DNA from: an uncultured Arcanobacterium sp. | GTDB taxonomy: Bacteria; Actinomycetota; Actinomycetes; Actinomycetales; Actinomycetaceae | Assembly (NCBI GenBank): GCA_958428545.1 | Contig: CAUAGM010000005.1 | Coordinates: 102,700 to 166,699 of the forward strand | Direction: 5' to 3' | DNA: 64,000 nucleotides | In this document: one piece after another, positions 27,967 to 37,472 of the stretch | How positions within the stretch are numbered: position 1 is the stretch's first letter | How the letters are laid out: the number at the start of each line of letters is the position of its first letter | Notes under the pieces: model-generated | Told to the model about the DNA's origin: nothing | What the model saw: the letters and a program-made list of their open reading frames with translations, nothing else | Databases searched by the model: none | Made by a program: the position numbers and the translations under genes

Positions 27967-30354
27967 TTAGATTGATTGCGGATCGATATGCCAGACGTCT
28001 TGAGCATAATCATGGATTGTGCGGTCTGAGGAGAAACGTCCAGATTCCACGATATTGATCCACGTCTTTGCAAACCATTGTGCTGGATCAGCATAATAAT
28101 CTGCTGCCATACGGTCGCGAGTTTCGCGGTAGGAAGCAAAATCACCTAAGACGTAGTAAGTATCTGCCCCTCCCCAGTTATTTGGGTCGAGCAGTGAAGA
28201 GCGCAAATCGTGGAAATCGCCCATAGTATCTGAGCTAAATGTGCCATCGATCAGGGCGTCCAAGACTCGTACCAAACCTGGAGTCTGCTCAGCCACAGCC
28301 CACGGATTATAGTCTTTGCGAAGTTCTGGAAGCTCGTCTTCAAGTGCGCCGAAGATGTAAGCATTGTCGTCACCAACTGCGTCGAGGATCTCAACGTTTG
28401 CACCGTCCATCGTGCCGAGAGTCAAAGCTCCGTTCATCATAAATTTCATGTTCGACGTACCTGAGGCCTCCTTACCGGCAGTGGAAATCTGCTCGGAGAC
28501 GTCAGCCGCAGGGATAATATGCTCCGCTGGAGAGACGTTGTAGTTTTCAACGAACACAACTTTAATAACGCCAGCAATATCAGGATCGTTGTTGACGAGA
28601 TGTGCAATTTCGTTGATGAGCTTAATAATTGCTTTTGCGCGCACGTATCCTGGAGCCGCTTTTGCGCCGAAAATAAATACTCGCGGCGGCACGTTTACGC
28701 TCTGCCCAGCTGCCACCTTATCTTTGATCGTGAAGTAGAGATCGAGAATATAGAACGCATTAAGCAGCTGACGCTTATATTCATGCAAGCGCTTCACCTG
28801 CACGTCAAAAATTGCGTCGGGGCTGATCTCTATTCCTTGGCGATCTTTAATCCATGCGGCAAAGTCTTTTTTATTCTCATATTTGATTGTGCCAAGTTTT
28901 TGTAGCAGAGTGCCGTCGTATGCGCGATCTCGCAGCGGCTTGAGAAGCTCCATATTTCGAACCCAATCTTCAGAGCCAAGCTGCTCAGTTAGGAGTGAGG
29001 CAAGGCGGGGGTTGCACTGGTGGAGCCAGCGGCGAGGAGTGACGCCATTCGTCTTGTTGTTAAACCTTTCTGGCCAGACGTCGTACCAGTCATGCAGAGT
29101 TTCTTTTTTGATGATCTCGGTGTGCAAAGCTGCTACTCCGTTGATCGATGTCGATGCGTAGCATGCAATCCATGCCATGCGCACGCGGTTGCCGTCAATA
29201 GGAGCCATATAGTTGATTTTTCCTTCGTCATAGCCCTTGGTGCGCAGTTCTTCGCGGAAGCGACGGTCAATTTCACGGATAATCTCCAAAACGCGGGGGA
29301 AGAGGCGCTCAAAGATATTGATTTCCCACGTCTCCAGTGCTTCAGCCAGCACAGTGTGGTTTGTGTATGCGAACGAATTGCTGACGATATGCCATGCTTC
29401 ATCCCACTCGAAGCCATGCTCGTCGAGAAGCAGGCGCATAAGCTCTGGAATTGCAAGCACGGGGTGCGTATCGTTGAGCTGCATCGCATTAAACTTATGG
29501 AATTGCTTCAGATCGCCACGCTGCTTGAGCTCATTTTCGACAATCGTCTGCAAGCTGGCTGAACAGAAGAAATACTGTTGGCGAACGCGCAAAATCTTAC
29601 CTTCAAACGTGGAATCGTTTGGATAAAGTACGCGGCAAATATCATGCACACGCTCGCGTTCGACGATTGCATCAGTGAAGCGCTGGGAATTGAAAGCGTT
29701 GTAATCAAACTCTTCCATTGGTTCTGCTTGCCACAAGCGCAGAGTATTGACATTCTGCGTACCAAAACCCGTGATCGGCATATCGTAGGGGATAGCACGC
29801 ACTTTAAGATCGGCATATGAAATAATTTTTTGTTCTTCTTCACGGCGCACGATAAAGGGGTAGCCGCCTTCTTTCCAAGAATCAGGAATTTCTTTTTGCT
29901 GCCCGTTTTCAAATAGCTGCTTAAAAAGACCGTAGCGGTAGAGAATTCCGTAGCCGCGCACAGGAAGATCAAGAGTTGCGCAGGAATCGAGGAAACACGC
30001 AGCTAAACGCCCTAAGCCGCCATTGCCAAGAGCTGCATCGTGCTCTGCTTCAAGCACGTCTGAAAGCTCTTTTCCATAGTGGGCAAGGCAGGTACGGGCT
30101 TTTTCAACGAGTCCGAGATTATTGAGATTATTGAGAAGCGCACGTCCCATCAAAAATTCTGCGGAGAAATAGTGCTCCATGCGACCTGCGTTGTAACGTT
30201 TTTCTGTTTTCTCCCAGTTATCTGCGAGGTGAGCAACAACGTCATAGCTTAGTGCTGTCCAAAACTCCATATCTGTGCTAGATTCAGGGGCGCGCCCGGA
30301 AACTGAGCGCACAGACATTCCTAAGGCAGTGGTATTTGAACTGTCGATGACCAT
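27967..30354 (-). CDS. glgP: Glycogen/maltodextrin phosphorylase
   Basis: 795 residues, the normal length of GT35 phosphorylases. The pyridoxal-phosphate site is seen in EASGTSNMKFMMNGALTLG with the Schiff-base lysine. It also has NGGLGRLAACFLDS near the N-terminus. It releases glucose-1-phosphate from alpha-glucan ends and complements GlgX nearby. An AAAGGA ribosome site precedes the ATG. Confidence 0.96.
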   Translation of the reverse strand: MVIDSSNTTALGMSVRSVSGRAPESSTDMEFWTALSYDVVAHLADNWEKTEKRYNAGRMEHYFSAEFLMGRALLNNLNNLGLVEKARTCLAHYGKELSDVLEAEHDAALGNGGLGRLAACFLDSCATLDLPVRGYGILYRYGLFKQLFENGQQKEIPDSWKEGGYPFIVRREEEQKIISYADLKVRAIPYDMPITGFGTQNVNTLRLWQAEPMEEFDYNAFNSQRFTDAIVERERVHDICRVLYPNDSTFEGKILRVRQQYFFCSASLQTIVENELKQRGDLKQFHKFNAMQLNDTHPVLAIPELMRLLLDEHGFEWDEAWHIVSNSFAYTNHTVLAEALETWEINIFERLFPRVLEIIREIDRRFREELRTKGYDEGKINYMAPIDGNRVRMAWIACYASTSINGVAALHTEIIKKETLHDWYDVWPERFNNKTNGVTPRRWLHQCNPRLASLLTEQLGSEDWVRNMELLKPLRDRAYDGTLLQKLGTIKYENKKDFAAWIKDRQGIEISPDAIFDVQVKRLHEYKRQLLNAFYILDLYFTIKDKVAAGQSVNVPPRVFIFGAKAAPGYVRAKAIIKLINEIAHLVNNDPDIAGVIKVVFVENYNVSPAEHIIPAADVSEQISTAGKEASGTSNMKFMMNGALTLGTMDGANVEILDAVGDDNAYIFGALEDELPELRKDYNPWAVAEQTPGLVRVLDALIDGTFSSDTMGDFHDLRSSLLDPNNWGGADTYYVLGDFASYRETRDRMAADYYADPAQWFAKTWINIVESGRFSSDRTIHDYAQDVWHIDPQSI

Positions 30355-30390
30355 TGATGATCCTTTCAGGCAATAGCAACCTAATGTTAA

Positions 30391-30432
30391 AAAGCGCCAG
30401 ATTCCACTTCAACTGCGGTGTTTTGGCGCTTT
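30391..30432. promoter_or_regulatory. Inverted repeat upstream of glgP
   Basis: AAAGCGCCA and TGGCGCTTT are perfect reverse complements separated by 24 bases, starting 37 bases before the glgP start. It may be an operator or a leader hairpin. No partner regulator is known here. Confidence 0.3.
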
Positions 30433-30520
30433 ACAAAAACAGACTACTACACGCATGGAAAATTTCTTGATTTCGAAAATGTGAAATATGTAAAAAGTGT
30501 TAGAATTGCGAGTGCACGCT

Positions 30521-30608
30521 GGGTCCTCAACGATTCTCTGCCCAGTGTGATCTGCTTGAGCGTTTATATATCAACAGCAGTACGCTGGCAGTTTTCCCAG
30601 AGAATCGT
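30521..30608 (+). promoter_or_regulatory. Leader with mutually exclusive pairings before the THI5-like gene
   Basis: One hairpin pairs 30516-30523 (ACGCTGGG) with 30541-30548 (CCCAGTGT). The loop of that hairpin contains ACGATTCTCTG (30530-30540), which is perfectly complementary to 30598-30608. The second pairing would disrupt the first. This is the layout of a switching leader, but I see no conserved TPP-riboswitch core, so the signal is unknown. Confidence 0.35.
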
Positions 30609-30634
30609 CGTAGATTAAACCTAGGGAGTTGCTG

Positions 30635-31726
30635 ATGTCTAATAGACGCCGTTGCCGATCTGTGATGTATTTATGTATAGCTTTGTGTATGTATCTTGTG
30701 GGCGTGACGGGGTGCGGGCGTGTATTGCCAGGCGCTTCAGATTCGGCGGAGGCGGGAACGTCAGGAGAAAAGAATCGTACAGACGTCACTTTTATGCTCA
30801 ATTGGATTCCGGATACAAACCATATTGGCGTATATGTTGCTCAAAACAAAGGTTGGTATGCTCAAGCTGGTCTAAATGTGACGATTGTCGGGGTAGCTCA
30901 GGCTGGTCCAGATCAGGCCGTCAATAGTGGAGTAGCAGATTTCGCTTTATCGAATATGGCGAACGTGGGAGCTTTTTCTCTCAAAGATGTGCATCTTCGG
31001 CAAGTCTTGCAGGTGCAGCAGAGGCCGAGTGCAATTTGGTGTGCTCTTGCATCAAACCACGCTATTTCCTCTCCGAAAGATTTTGATGGCACGACGTTTG
31101 CAACCTTTGGGGCGAGTGAGGATTCCGCAATCGTCAAGCGCATGATTCAGCATGATGGCGGAACGGGAGAATTTGATTCCGTGACGGTTGGCACATCTAC
31201 TTTTCAGGTGCTGCAAGCTGGGAAGGCTGATTTTGGGGGATTTTACTCGACATGGGAGGGAGTACAGGCTTCGCTGGCAGGCCCGCAGATGAACTGCTTC
31301 AAAGGTGAGGATTATGGTGTGCCGGGAAATCCGAATGAACTTGGTATTATCACAAAAGCTTCGACCGTAGAGCAAAATCCAGATCTTGTGCGTGCATTTG
31401 TGCAGGCGACTCAGCGTGGCTACGAATATGCCTACTCTCACCCAGAGGAAGCAGCAGATATTCTTGTAAAAGAAGCTTCTGAAGCAAATCTAGACCCCGC
31501 GCTCGTTCAAGCAAGTATGAGCTATATTATCGAGAATCAGTATTGGGGAGATCCTGAAAAAATCGCTGATGGTTCTTTCGCCTTGGGGCAGGCGGATATT
31601 GCGGGTGCGCAGCAGTATTTCGATTTTATTGCTGAAGCGCACGCCTATACCGATAAAAATGATGTGCCGACGGCAAAAGCCCCTCAGGCGGCGGAGCTTG
31701 CAAGTGATGAATTTTTAGCAAAGTAG
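30635..31726 (+). CDS. ABC transporter substrate-binding lipoprotein (NMT1/THI5-like)
   Basis: 363 residues from the ATG at 30635, with AGGGAG 6 bases upstream. The signal peptide ends in lipobox VTGC with Cys27. The mature part has the NMT1/THI5 fold: FMLNWIPDTNHIGVYVAQNKGWY followed by GVADFALSNMANV; the longer motif spans residues about 52-75. Such proteins deliver thiamine pyrimidine precursors or related compounds (ThiY, SsuA, TauA relatives) to an ABC permease. It converges with a permease gene just downstream; no ATPase gene is in the window. Confidence 0.85.
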   Translation: MSNRRRCRSVMYLCIALCMYLVGVTGCGRVLPGASDSAEAGTSGEKNRTDVTFMLNWIPDTNHIGVYVAQNKGWYAQAGLNVTIVGVAQAGPDQAVNSGVADFALSNMANVGAFSLKDVHLRQVLQVQQRPSAIWCALASNHAISSPKDFDGTTFATFGASEDSAIVKRMIQHDGGTGEFDSVTVGTSTFQVLQAGKADFGGFYSTWEGVQASLAGPQMNCFKGEDYGVPGNPNELGIITKASTVEQNPDLVRAFVQATQRGYEYAYSHPEEAADILVKEASEANLDPALVQASMSYIIENQYWGDPEKIADGSFALGQADIAGAQQYFDFIAEAHAYTDKNDVPTAKAPQAAELASDEFLAK

Positions 31727-31744
31727 TGTGGGTGCGAAAAGCAG

Positions 31745-31773
31745 GCAGTGCCAGAGCTATCGAGAGGCATTGC
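31745..31773. terminator. Weak hairpin between convergent transporter genes
   Basis: GCAGTGCC and GGCATTGC form an 8-bp stem with one G-U pair over a 13-base loop, between the binding-protein gene and the permease gene. There is no T-run. Confidence 0.3.
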
Positions 31774-31815
31774 AAAGAAAATTCGCGATAAAAGCACCCG
31801 CGTCGAGAGGCAGGC

Positions 31816-32577
31816 TCACAGCTCATCATTGGCAGGATCGCCAAGTAATGCGCGCTCGCATATATGGATCAGCAGCATAAGAATCGCAGTGAGGATAATA
31901 ATCACGAACGTTGCCGCAAAGATGAGCGGCGTACGAAAAGAGTTGTATGCCTGTTGCAGCCAGATTCCTAGCCCTGCTCGAGCGCCCAGATATTCTGCAG
32001 TAGCAGCTGTAGCGAAAATATATGCTGCGCAGACGCGGACGCCGCCAAAAATATGTCGAGCTGCTACTCGGAGTTTCACGTGCCACAGTGTCCACCAAGG
32101 TGTTGCTCCCGAGGTGAGTGCGACGTCTGAATAAAAACGTGGCACAGCATCTAATCCGCGAATTGTCTGCACTGCAATAGGAAAAAGCCCGAAAATTGCC
32201 ACAATTGCGATTTTGCCAGAAATCTCAAAGCCAAACCATATAAGGAAAATAGGGGCGATCGAAATGAGCGGCATTGTCTGAGCGGCAGACAGCAGAGGGA
32301 AAAATGCTGAATGCAGAGTCTTAGAGCAATGGAAGATAATTCCTATGAGTACTCCGCACACCACGGCAATAGCAAATCCGCTGAATCCTTCAATAGCTGT
32401 AATTGCTGCGGCCTGCCAGAGAGTTGGCCATGTATGGATTATTGCCATACCGATACTGCTGGGTGCGGCAATAAGAGCCTCAGAGACAGCTCCAGAGCGA
32501 ACCCATAACTCCCAAGCGATGAGCAATACGCTTATCGCGAGCAGTGTAGGCAGGCGTCGTTTAAGTAAGTTCAGCAT
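31816..32577 (-). CDS. ABC transporter permease (ThiX/SsuC/TauC-like)
   Basis: 253 residues with about six membrane helices. The cytoplasmic loop that contacts the ATPase is seen in VALTSGATPWWTLWHVKL. It belongs to the BPD_transp_1 permeases of the nitrate/sulfonate/thiamine-precursor group, the usual partner of NMT1/THI5 binding proteins. It starts 10 bases after the trpS stop, so it is probably read from the trpS transcript. The ATP-binding subunit is missing locally and must be elsewhere. Confidence 0.87.
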   Translation of the reverse strand: MLNLLKRRLPTLLAISVLLIAWELWVRSGAVSEALIAAPSSIGMAIIHTWPTLWQAAAITAIEGFSGFAIAVVCGVLIGIIFHCSKTLHSAFFPLLSAAQTMPLISIAPIFLIWFGFEISGKIAIVAIFGLFPIAVQTIRGLDAVPRFYSDVALTSGATPWWTLWHVKLRVAARHIFGGVRVCAAYIFATAATAEYLGARAGLGIWLQQAYNSFRTPLIFAATFVIIILTAILMLLIHICERALLGDPANDEL

Positions 32578-32587
32578 TATTGAAAGC

Positions 32588-33700
32588 TCAGCAGTAGCTC
32601 ATACCGAGAGCCTCGTGCACTTGCGTAAGAGTTATTTGTGCCTGCTCGCGAGCTTTGGCAATGCCGCGTTGCAGCACATCTTCAAGATATGCATAATCTT
32701 TTTCCAACTCAGCTCGGCGGGCACGAATAGGTGCGAAATATTCATTAATCGCTTCGGTCAGGTGAGTTTTGAGCATACCGCCGCCGCCGTCACCAATCTC
32801 GTGTGCAATCGCTTCTGGTGTATTGCCAGTGCATAGGCTCGTCAGCAGCAAAAGATTCGCTACTTCAGGGCGGGCAATAGGATCGTAAGAGATATGGCGA
32901 TCAGAATCTGTGACTGCTTTTTTGATGCGCTTAGCTGTTTCATCTGCGCTCATGCCGATTTCGATAGTATTTCCACGGCTCTTGCTCATCTTTGCGCCGT
33001 CGAGACCAAGCACGGTTTCAGCTTCGGAGAGAAGCGCTTGCGGGCGGCGGAAAATAGGAAGTTTTGAGCCTTTCGGGTGCCCATAACGTTTTTCAAAACG
33101 GTCGGCTATCACGCGTGCCTGTTCAAGATGCGGAAGCTGATCTTTTCCAACTGGCACGATATTCGCCTTGCAATATAAAATATCGGCAGCTTGGTGTACT
33201 GGGTACGTGAGAAGTAAACCGCTCATTGGGCGCCCGTCAGTTGCCTCCAGTTCTGCTTTCACTGTGGGGTTACGGCGAAGCTCCGCATCTGTGACCAGTG
33301 AAAGGAAAGGGAGCAGCAGCTCGTTGAGCTCTGGAATTTGTGAGTGAGCAAAAAACGTTGTTTTCTCGGGATCCATTCCCACTGCTAGATAATCGGTGAG
33401 CAATGAAAATGTGCGATCTTTGATTGCGCCAGTGCCATCTCGGTCAGTAATCACCTGATAGTCGGCGATAAGAAGCCATGTATCCACTCCTGCTTGCTGA
33501 AGCTCTACGCGGTTGCGCAATGATCCAAAATAGTGCCCGATATGCAGGTTGCCTGTTGGGCGATCGCCTGTGAGTACTCGAAAACTTTCAGGCTCTGTTT
33601 TAATTGCTTCTTTAATTTTTGCGCTCACCTCACGAGCATGAGCTAAGGAGGATTCGCTCGTTGCTGTTTCCAGTGCACGTTCAGCAGATTTTTCGCTCAT
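32588..33700 (-). CDS. trpS: Tryptophanyl-tRNA synthetase
   Basis: 370 residues, class I synthetase. The HIGH signature is NLHIGHYFGS and the KMSKS signature is GAKMSKSRGN. It charges tRNA-Trp with tryptophan. AGGTAAATA precedes the ATG. The N-terminus is about 35 residues longer than in minimal TrpS proteins. The permease gene follows after 10 bases. Confidence 0.97.
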   Translation of the reverse strand: MSEKSAERALETATSESSLAHAREVSAKIKEAIKTEPESFRVLTGDRPTGNLHIGHYFGSLRNRVELQQAGVDTWLLIADYQVITDRDGTGAIKDRTFSLLTDYLAVGMDPEKTTFFAHSQIPELNELLLPFLSLVTDAELRRNPTVKAELEATDGRPMSGLLLTYPVHQAADILYCKANIVPVGKDQLPHLEQARVIADRFEKRYGHPKGSKLPIFRRPQALLSEAETVLGLDGAKMSKSRGNTIEIGMSADETAKRIKKAVTDSDRHISYDPIARPEVANLLLLTSLCTGNTPEAIAHEIGDGGGGMLKTHLTEAINEYFAPIRARRAELEKDYAYLEDVLQRGIAKAREQAQITLTQVHEALGMSYC

Positions 33701-33764
33701 TATTTACCTATTCGTAGTTGTCGGATCTGGGCTCTATCGTAACGCGCCTAATTGAGCCTGAGCA

Positions 33765-33801
33765 AAGGAATAATTACGCACGGTGAAGGAATAATTACGC
33801 A
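33765..33801. repeat. Two direct copies of a 16-base sequence
   Basis: AAGGAATAATTACGCA occurs at 33765-33780 and again at 33786-33801, 21 bases apart start to start. The second copy contains the glgX stop codon, so the gene's 3' end appears to have been tandemly duplicated into the spacer upstream of trpS. Confidence 0.7.
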
Positions 33802-36074
33802 TGGGAAAAAAAGAGGGAGATTGAAAGTGCAGGAGCTTCAAATTCCGTGGCTGGTGGTAGTGTGACGTCTACGCGCTCTGCCAAAGATTCCCATGCGGAG
33901 CTCCACGCTAGCTCATAATCATTTCCTCGTCCTTCAGGAAGAAGCATTCTTTCATTGCTTAACTGCCCGTTAATCACGATGAGTGCATCCTTATCGTTTG
34001 CATCGTTCCACGCATATGCTTGCCCAGAGCGCAGAAGCTGAATTGCACGCACAGAAGGATCAAACCATTCATGCTCAGGCATCAATGTGCCTTTTGCGTT
34101 GAACCATTGCACATCGTTGAGAGTATCGGATCCCACACGCACTCCACGATAGAAACGTTGCGGGCGAAGCACTGGGTGTTCACGGCGTAAACGGATGAGA
34201 TCACTGACGATTTCCAGAAGATTGTTTTCTTCCTCAGAAAGATCCCAATTGAGCCAGTTTATCTCGTTGTTTTGGCAGTAGGCGTTATTGTTGCCTCCTT
34301 GGCTTTTGAGCATTTCATCGCCAGAGCGAAGCATAGGAGTGCCAGCAGAGAGAAGGAGCATGCCGAAAAGATTGCGGACGGTCTGCCGTCTCGAAGCGAG
34401 GATCTTGCTCCCTGCGTCGCTCTCGTGCTTTAAATCGTCAAATCCCTCCACTCCATGATTCCAGGAATGGTTGGAATTGGATCCATCTTGGTTGTTTTCC
34501 AGATTTGCTTCATTATGTTTGCTGTTATAGCTCACAAGATCCCATGCAGAAAAACCGTCATGCGCTGTTACGAAATTGATGGAAGCGAAAACTCCTCGCC
34601 CATCAATCGTGCGTCCATGAGTAAAGATGTCTTGTGAACCAGAAATTCGGGTAGCGAGTTCGCGAAGATCTGAACCATGCTTGCCAGCGTTTAATTCGCC
34701 AAGATCTGCCACCCAGAAAGAGCGTACAGTATCGCGGAAATAATCATTCCAATCAGCCGTGCCATTCGGGAAATTTCCCGTTTGCCAACCGTTCATGCCA
34801 AGATCCCATGGTTCATTAATCATTTTCATGTTTTTTAGCAAAGGATCTGTGAGAATTGCCGTGAAAAGAGGATGATGCTGATTAAAAGAATCACCTTCAC
34901 GACCAAGGGTCGCTGAAAGGTCAAAACGGAACCCATCAATTCCAATTCGCTTCACCCAATATCGTAGTGAAGAAATCGTGAGGTTGATAGGAGCAGTGCG
35001 CCGAAAATCAAATGAATTACCGCAGCCGGTTGTATCTTTCAGCTCTCCTGGGTTAGAAGAGTTATAGCGGTAGTAGCCAAGATGATCCAAGCCTCTAAAG
35101 CTTGTGGAAGGGCCAGTTGTTCCAGCTTCGTTTGTGTGGTTGTATACGACGTCAAGAATCACTTCAATGCCGGCATCATGCAAGGCTGAAACCATTGTGC
35201 GTACTTCTTCAAGAACAGCTTCAGCTCCAGATTTTTGAGCTGCGCGAGTTGCATAGGAAGGTTCAGGAATAAAGAAATTCAAGGTGTTGTATCCCCAGTA
35301 ATTTTCGAGCCCTTTCATAGGGAGGAACGGCTCAGCCATCTTCGCGTGGATTGGCAATAGTTCAAGCGAAGTAATTCCAAGACCTTTCAAATGGGCGATT
35401 GTGGCAGGGTGAGCCACTCCTGCATATGTGCCGCGTAGGTGCTCAGGAATCGTCGGTAACAGCTTCGTTAGTCCCACAACGTGCGCTTCATAAATGACTG
35501 TTTCATTCCACGGAATATGTATATGCTCTGCTTCTTGTGGAGGTGAAATCACCATTCCCAAAGCGGCGTAGGGGGCTGAATCTTGATTGTCGATCTCCAT
35601 TTCAGGATATGCGTGGAAATGATCATCAACTTTGTGAGCGTAGAGTGAAGAATGCAGAAGAGGAGGTTGAGCTAGAGCAGTAGCATACGGATCAAGCATC
35701 ACCTTTGCTGGGTTGTAGAAGTAACCGCGGCTTGGATCCCATGTTCCGTATGCACGAAAACCGTAGGCGGCTCCTGGTTGGATCCCTGGAATATGCCCAG
35801 ACCATACGCCAAAGAGTCCTGGCTTTAGACGAAAGCGGCGCTCGCGCAGAGGCTGTGGCTCTGCCGTCACATGCTCTCCATATTCAGCGAGAGTGCGGTT
35901 TCCTTCAAAAAAACAGATGTCAACTGCGCTCGCATGAGCAGACATTACTGCCACATCAACGCCGTCTGCACAAAGATGGACGCCGAGAGAAATGTGTGGC
36001 ATAGAGAGAGGGAGCGCTGGTTCGGCTTCGAAAGGCTCGAAGGTGTGTGCAGGAGGAAATACTTGAAAAGTCAC
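33795..36074 (-). CDS. glgX: Glycogen debranching enzyme GlgX
   Basis: 759 residues, GH13_11 isoamylase type. It has an N-terminal CBM48 region and the catalytic barrel with GFRFDLSATLG (nucleophile Asp), MINEPWDLG (acid Glu) and FVTAHDGFS (third Asp). It removes short branches left by GlgP. It starts at a GTG without a clear ribosome site. It is divergent from mnmA. Confidence 0.94.
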   Translation of the reverse strand: MTFQVFPPAHTFEPFEAEPALPLSMPHISLGVHLCADGVDVAVMSAHASAVDICFFEGNRTLAEYGEHVTAEPQPLRERRFRLKPGLFGVWSGHIPGIQPGAAYGFRAYGTWDPSRGYFYNPAKVMLDPYATALAQPPLLHSSLYAHKVDDHFHAYPEMEIDNQDSAPYAALGMVISPPQEAEHIHIPWNETVIYEAHVVGLTKLLPTIPEHLRGTYAGVAHPATIAHLKGLGITSLELLPIHAKMAEPFLPMKGLENYWGYNTLNFFIPEPSYATRAAQKSGAEAVLEEVRTMVSALHDAGIEVILDVVYNHTNEAGTTGPSTSFRGLDHLGYYRYNSSNPGELKDTTGCGNSFDFRRTAPINLTISSLRYWVKRIGIDGFRFDLSATLGREGDSFNQHHPLFTAILTDPLLKNMKMINEPWDLGMNGWQTGNFPNGTADWNDYFRDTVRSFWVADLGELNAGKHGSDLRELATRISGSQDIFTHGRTIDGRGVFASINFVTAHDGFSAWDLVSYNSKHNEANLENNQDGSNSNHSWNHGVEGFDDLKHESDAGSKILASRRQTVRNLFGMLLLSAGTPMLRSGDEMLKSQGGNNNAYCQNNEINWLNWDLSEEENNLLEIVSDLIRLRREHPVLRPQRFYRGVRVGSDTLNDVQWFNAKGTLMPEHEWFDPSVRAIQLLRSGQAYAWNDANDKDALIVINGQLSNERMLLPEGRGNDYELAWSSAWESLAERVDVTLPPATEFEAPALSISLFFSHA
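36059..36064 (+). other. Start region of glgX facing the divergent mnmA promoter gap
   Basis: The GTG start of glgX (36072-36074, minus strand) faces a 197-base gap toward mnmA. Only an imperfect hexamer AAGAAT lies 6 bases before the GTG, so a leaderless start is possible but weaker here than at the other genes listed. Confidence 0.2.
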
Positions 36075-36258
36075 TTATTTATTCTTGCAGTTTTTCTTAT
36101 ATTTTCAACTTGCTGAGAAAATACATAGAAAATTGCTTGTGCTCTTGCTGTGTCTGAGTATTTATAAATATGCGCGAGAAGCACAGTGGTATATGCGTTG
36201 AATAAATTCGGAATTTGCTTAGATTAATTTTGCGTTGGCACCTGCTGAGCTATCTCCG

Positions 36259-36264
36259 TACACT
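36259..36264 (+). promoter_or_regulatory. Candidate -10 element for leaderless mnmA transcript
   Basis: TACACT ends 7 bases before the ATG at 36272, with no ribosome binding site. Confidence 0.5.
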
Positions 36265-36271
36265 TACCGAT

Positions 36272-37408
36272 ATGAAGATTCTTGCGGCAATGAGTGGTGG
36301 TGTTGATTCCTCGGTAGCAACGGCACGGGCTGTCGAAGCTGGGCATGAGGTGACGGGCGTCTATCTCGCTCTTCATGCCAATTTAGCTAGCTCAGACGTG
36401 CCGACTGGCCCTATTCGGGGCTGTGGTAATCCTCAAGATAGAATTGACGCTGAGAGGATCGCTGAGCAGCTCGGAATAGATTTTTATGTGTGGGATTACG
36501 CAGAGGAATTTTCTGCAATCGTCATCAAAGAGTTTTTGGGTCGCTATGCATCTGGGCAAACTCCAAATCCCTGTGTTTATTGCAATGAACACATAAAGTT
36601 TGCTGTGCTTCAACGCTACGCTCTCGACAATGGATACGATGCGGTTGCCACTGGGCACTATGCCAGAATTTTGCCACACGAAGGCGCGCGATATCCTGGG
36701 GGTGGCAGCGAGCAGGTGGAGCTGCATCGAGCGGTTTATCGAGATAAAGATCAGAGCTACGTGCTCAGCGCGATTGGCAATGAGATGCTTAGTCATGCTC
36801 TTTTTCCCTTAGGAGATATGCCATCGAAAGAAGCTGTACGTGAGGAAGCAGAGCGTCGAGGCTTATTCGTCAGCTCAAAGCCGGAATCTTTCGATATTTG
36901 CTTTATTCCTGACGGCGATACTATTGGTTTTATTCGAGCTCGTCTCGGTGCGAAGCCAGGTGAGATTCGAGACGAAAGTGGGAGTGTGCTTGGGGAGCAC
37001 GCTGGCGCAATTGGCTATACAGTTGGGCAGCGCAAGGGTCTGGGGATTACAGTTCCGGCTGCTGACGGGCGGCCGCGCTATGTGCTTGATGTAGACGTGA
37101 AAGAAAACGTTGTGACGGTTGGTCCGAAAGAATTGCTCGCAATCACTTATATTGAGGGTGAGAATCCAGTATGGCTTGCTGAAGAGCTCGATGTTGAGTC
37201 TGGGGTGGAAGCTATGGTGCAGGTACGTGCGCATGGTCGAGAGCTTCCTGCTCATGTTCGTATTTCGGGCGATGGCGTGAGTGAGCCGCGTCGTATGATC
37301 GTTCAGCTTCACGAAGAAGTGCGGGGGCTTCCCAAAGGTCAGTCTGTTGTCGTATATTCAGGAACGCGCGTGATCGGTCAAAGTGTAGTCGCTTCAACTG
37401 CGCGCTAA
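36272..37408 (+). CDS. mnmA: tRNA 2-thiouridylase MnmA
   Basis: 378 residues from the ATG at 36272, which gives the standard MKILAAMSGGVDSS start with the PP-loop SGGVDSS that binds ATP. The two catalytic cysteines are in NPCVYCN and SFDICFIPDG. It adds sulfur to uridine 34 of tRNA for Lys, Glu and Gln. A longer frame from 36215 is not supported. Confidence 0.96.
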   Translation: MKILAAMSGGVDSSVATARAVEAGHEVTGVYLALHANLASSDVPTGPIRGCGNPQDRIDAERIAEQLGIDFYVWDYAEEFSAIVIKEFLGRYASGQTPNPCVYCNEHIKFAVLQRYALDNGYDAVATGHYARILPHEGARYPGGGSEQVELHRAVYRDKDQSYVLSAIGNEMLSHALFPLGDMPSKEAVREEAERRGLFVSSKPESFDICFIPDGDTIGFIRARLGAKPGEIRDESGSVLGEHAGAIGYTVGQRKGLGITVPAADGRPRYVLDVDVKENVVTVGPKELLAITYIEGENPVWLAEELDVESGVEAMVQVRAHGRELPAHVRISGDGVSEPRRMIVQLHEEVRGLPKGQSVVVYSGTRVIGQSVVASTAR

Positions 37409-37459
37409 TCGAAAAAAGTGAGCACTGGAATTTTCGCGTTTTTTCGGGTAATGAAGATT

Positions 37460-37465
37460 TAGACT
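37460..37465 (+). promoter_or_regulatory. Candidate -10 element for leaderless uvrD2 transcript
   Basis: TAGACT ends 7 bases before the ATG at 37473. The intervening TGAGGG is too close to the start for a normal ribosome site. Confidence 0.5.
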
Positions 37466-37472
37466 TGAGGGC

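Noticed and set aside
30480..30634. TPP riboswitch before the THI5-like gene
   Set aside because: I looked for the conserved CUGAGA and the downstream ACCUGAUC-like segment and found neither; only unrelated alternative stems are present.
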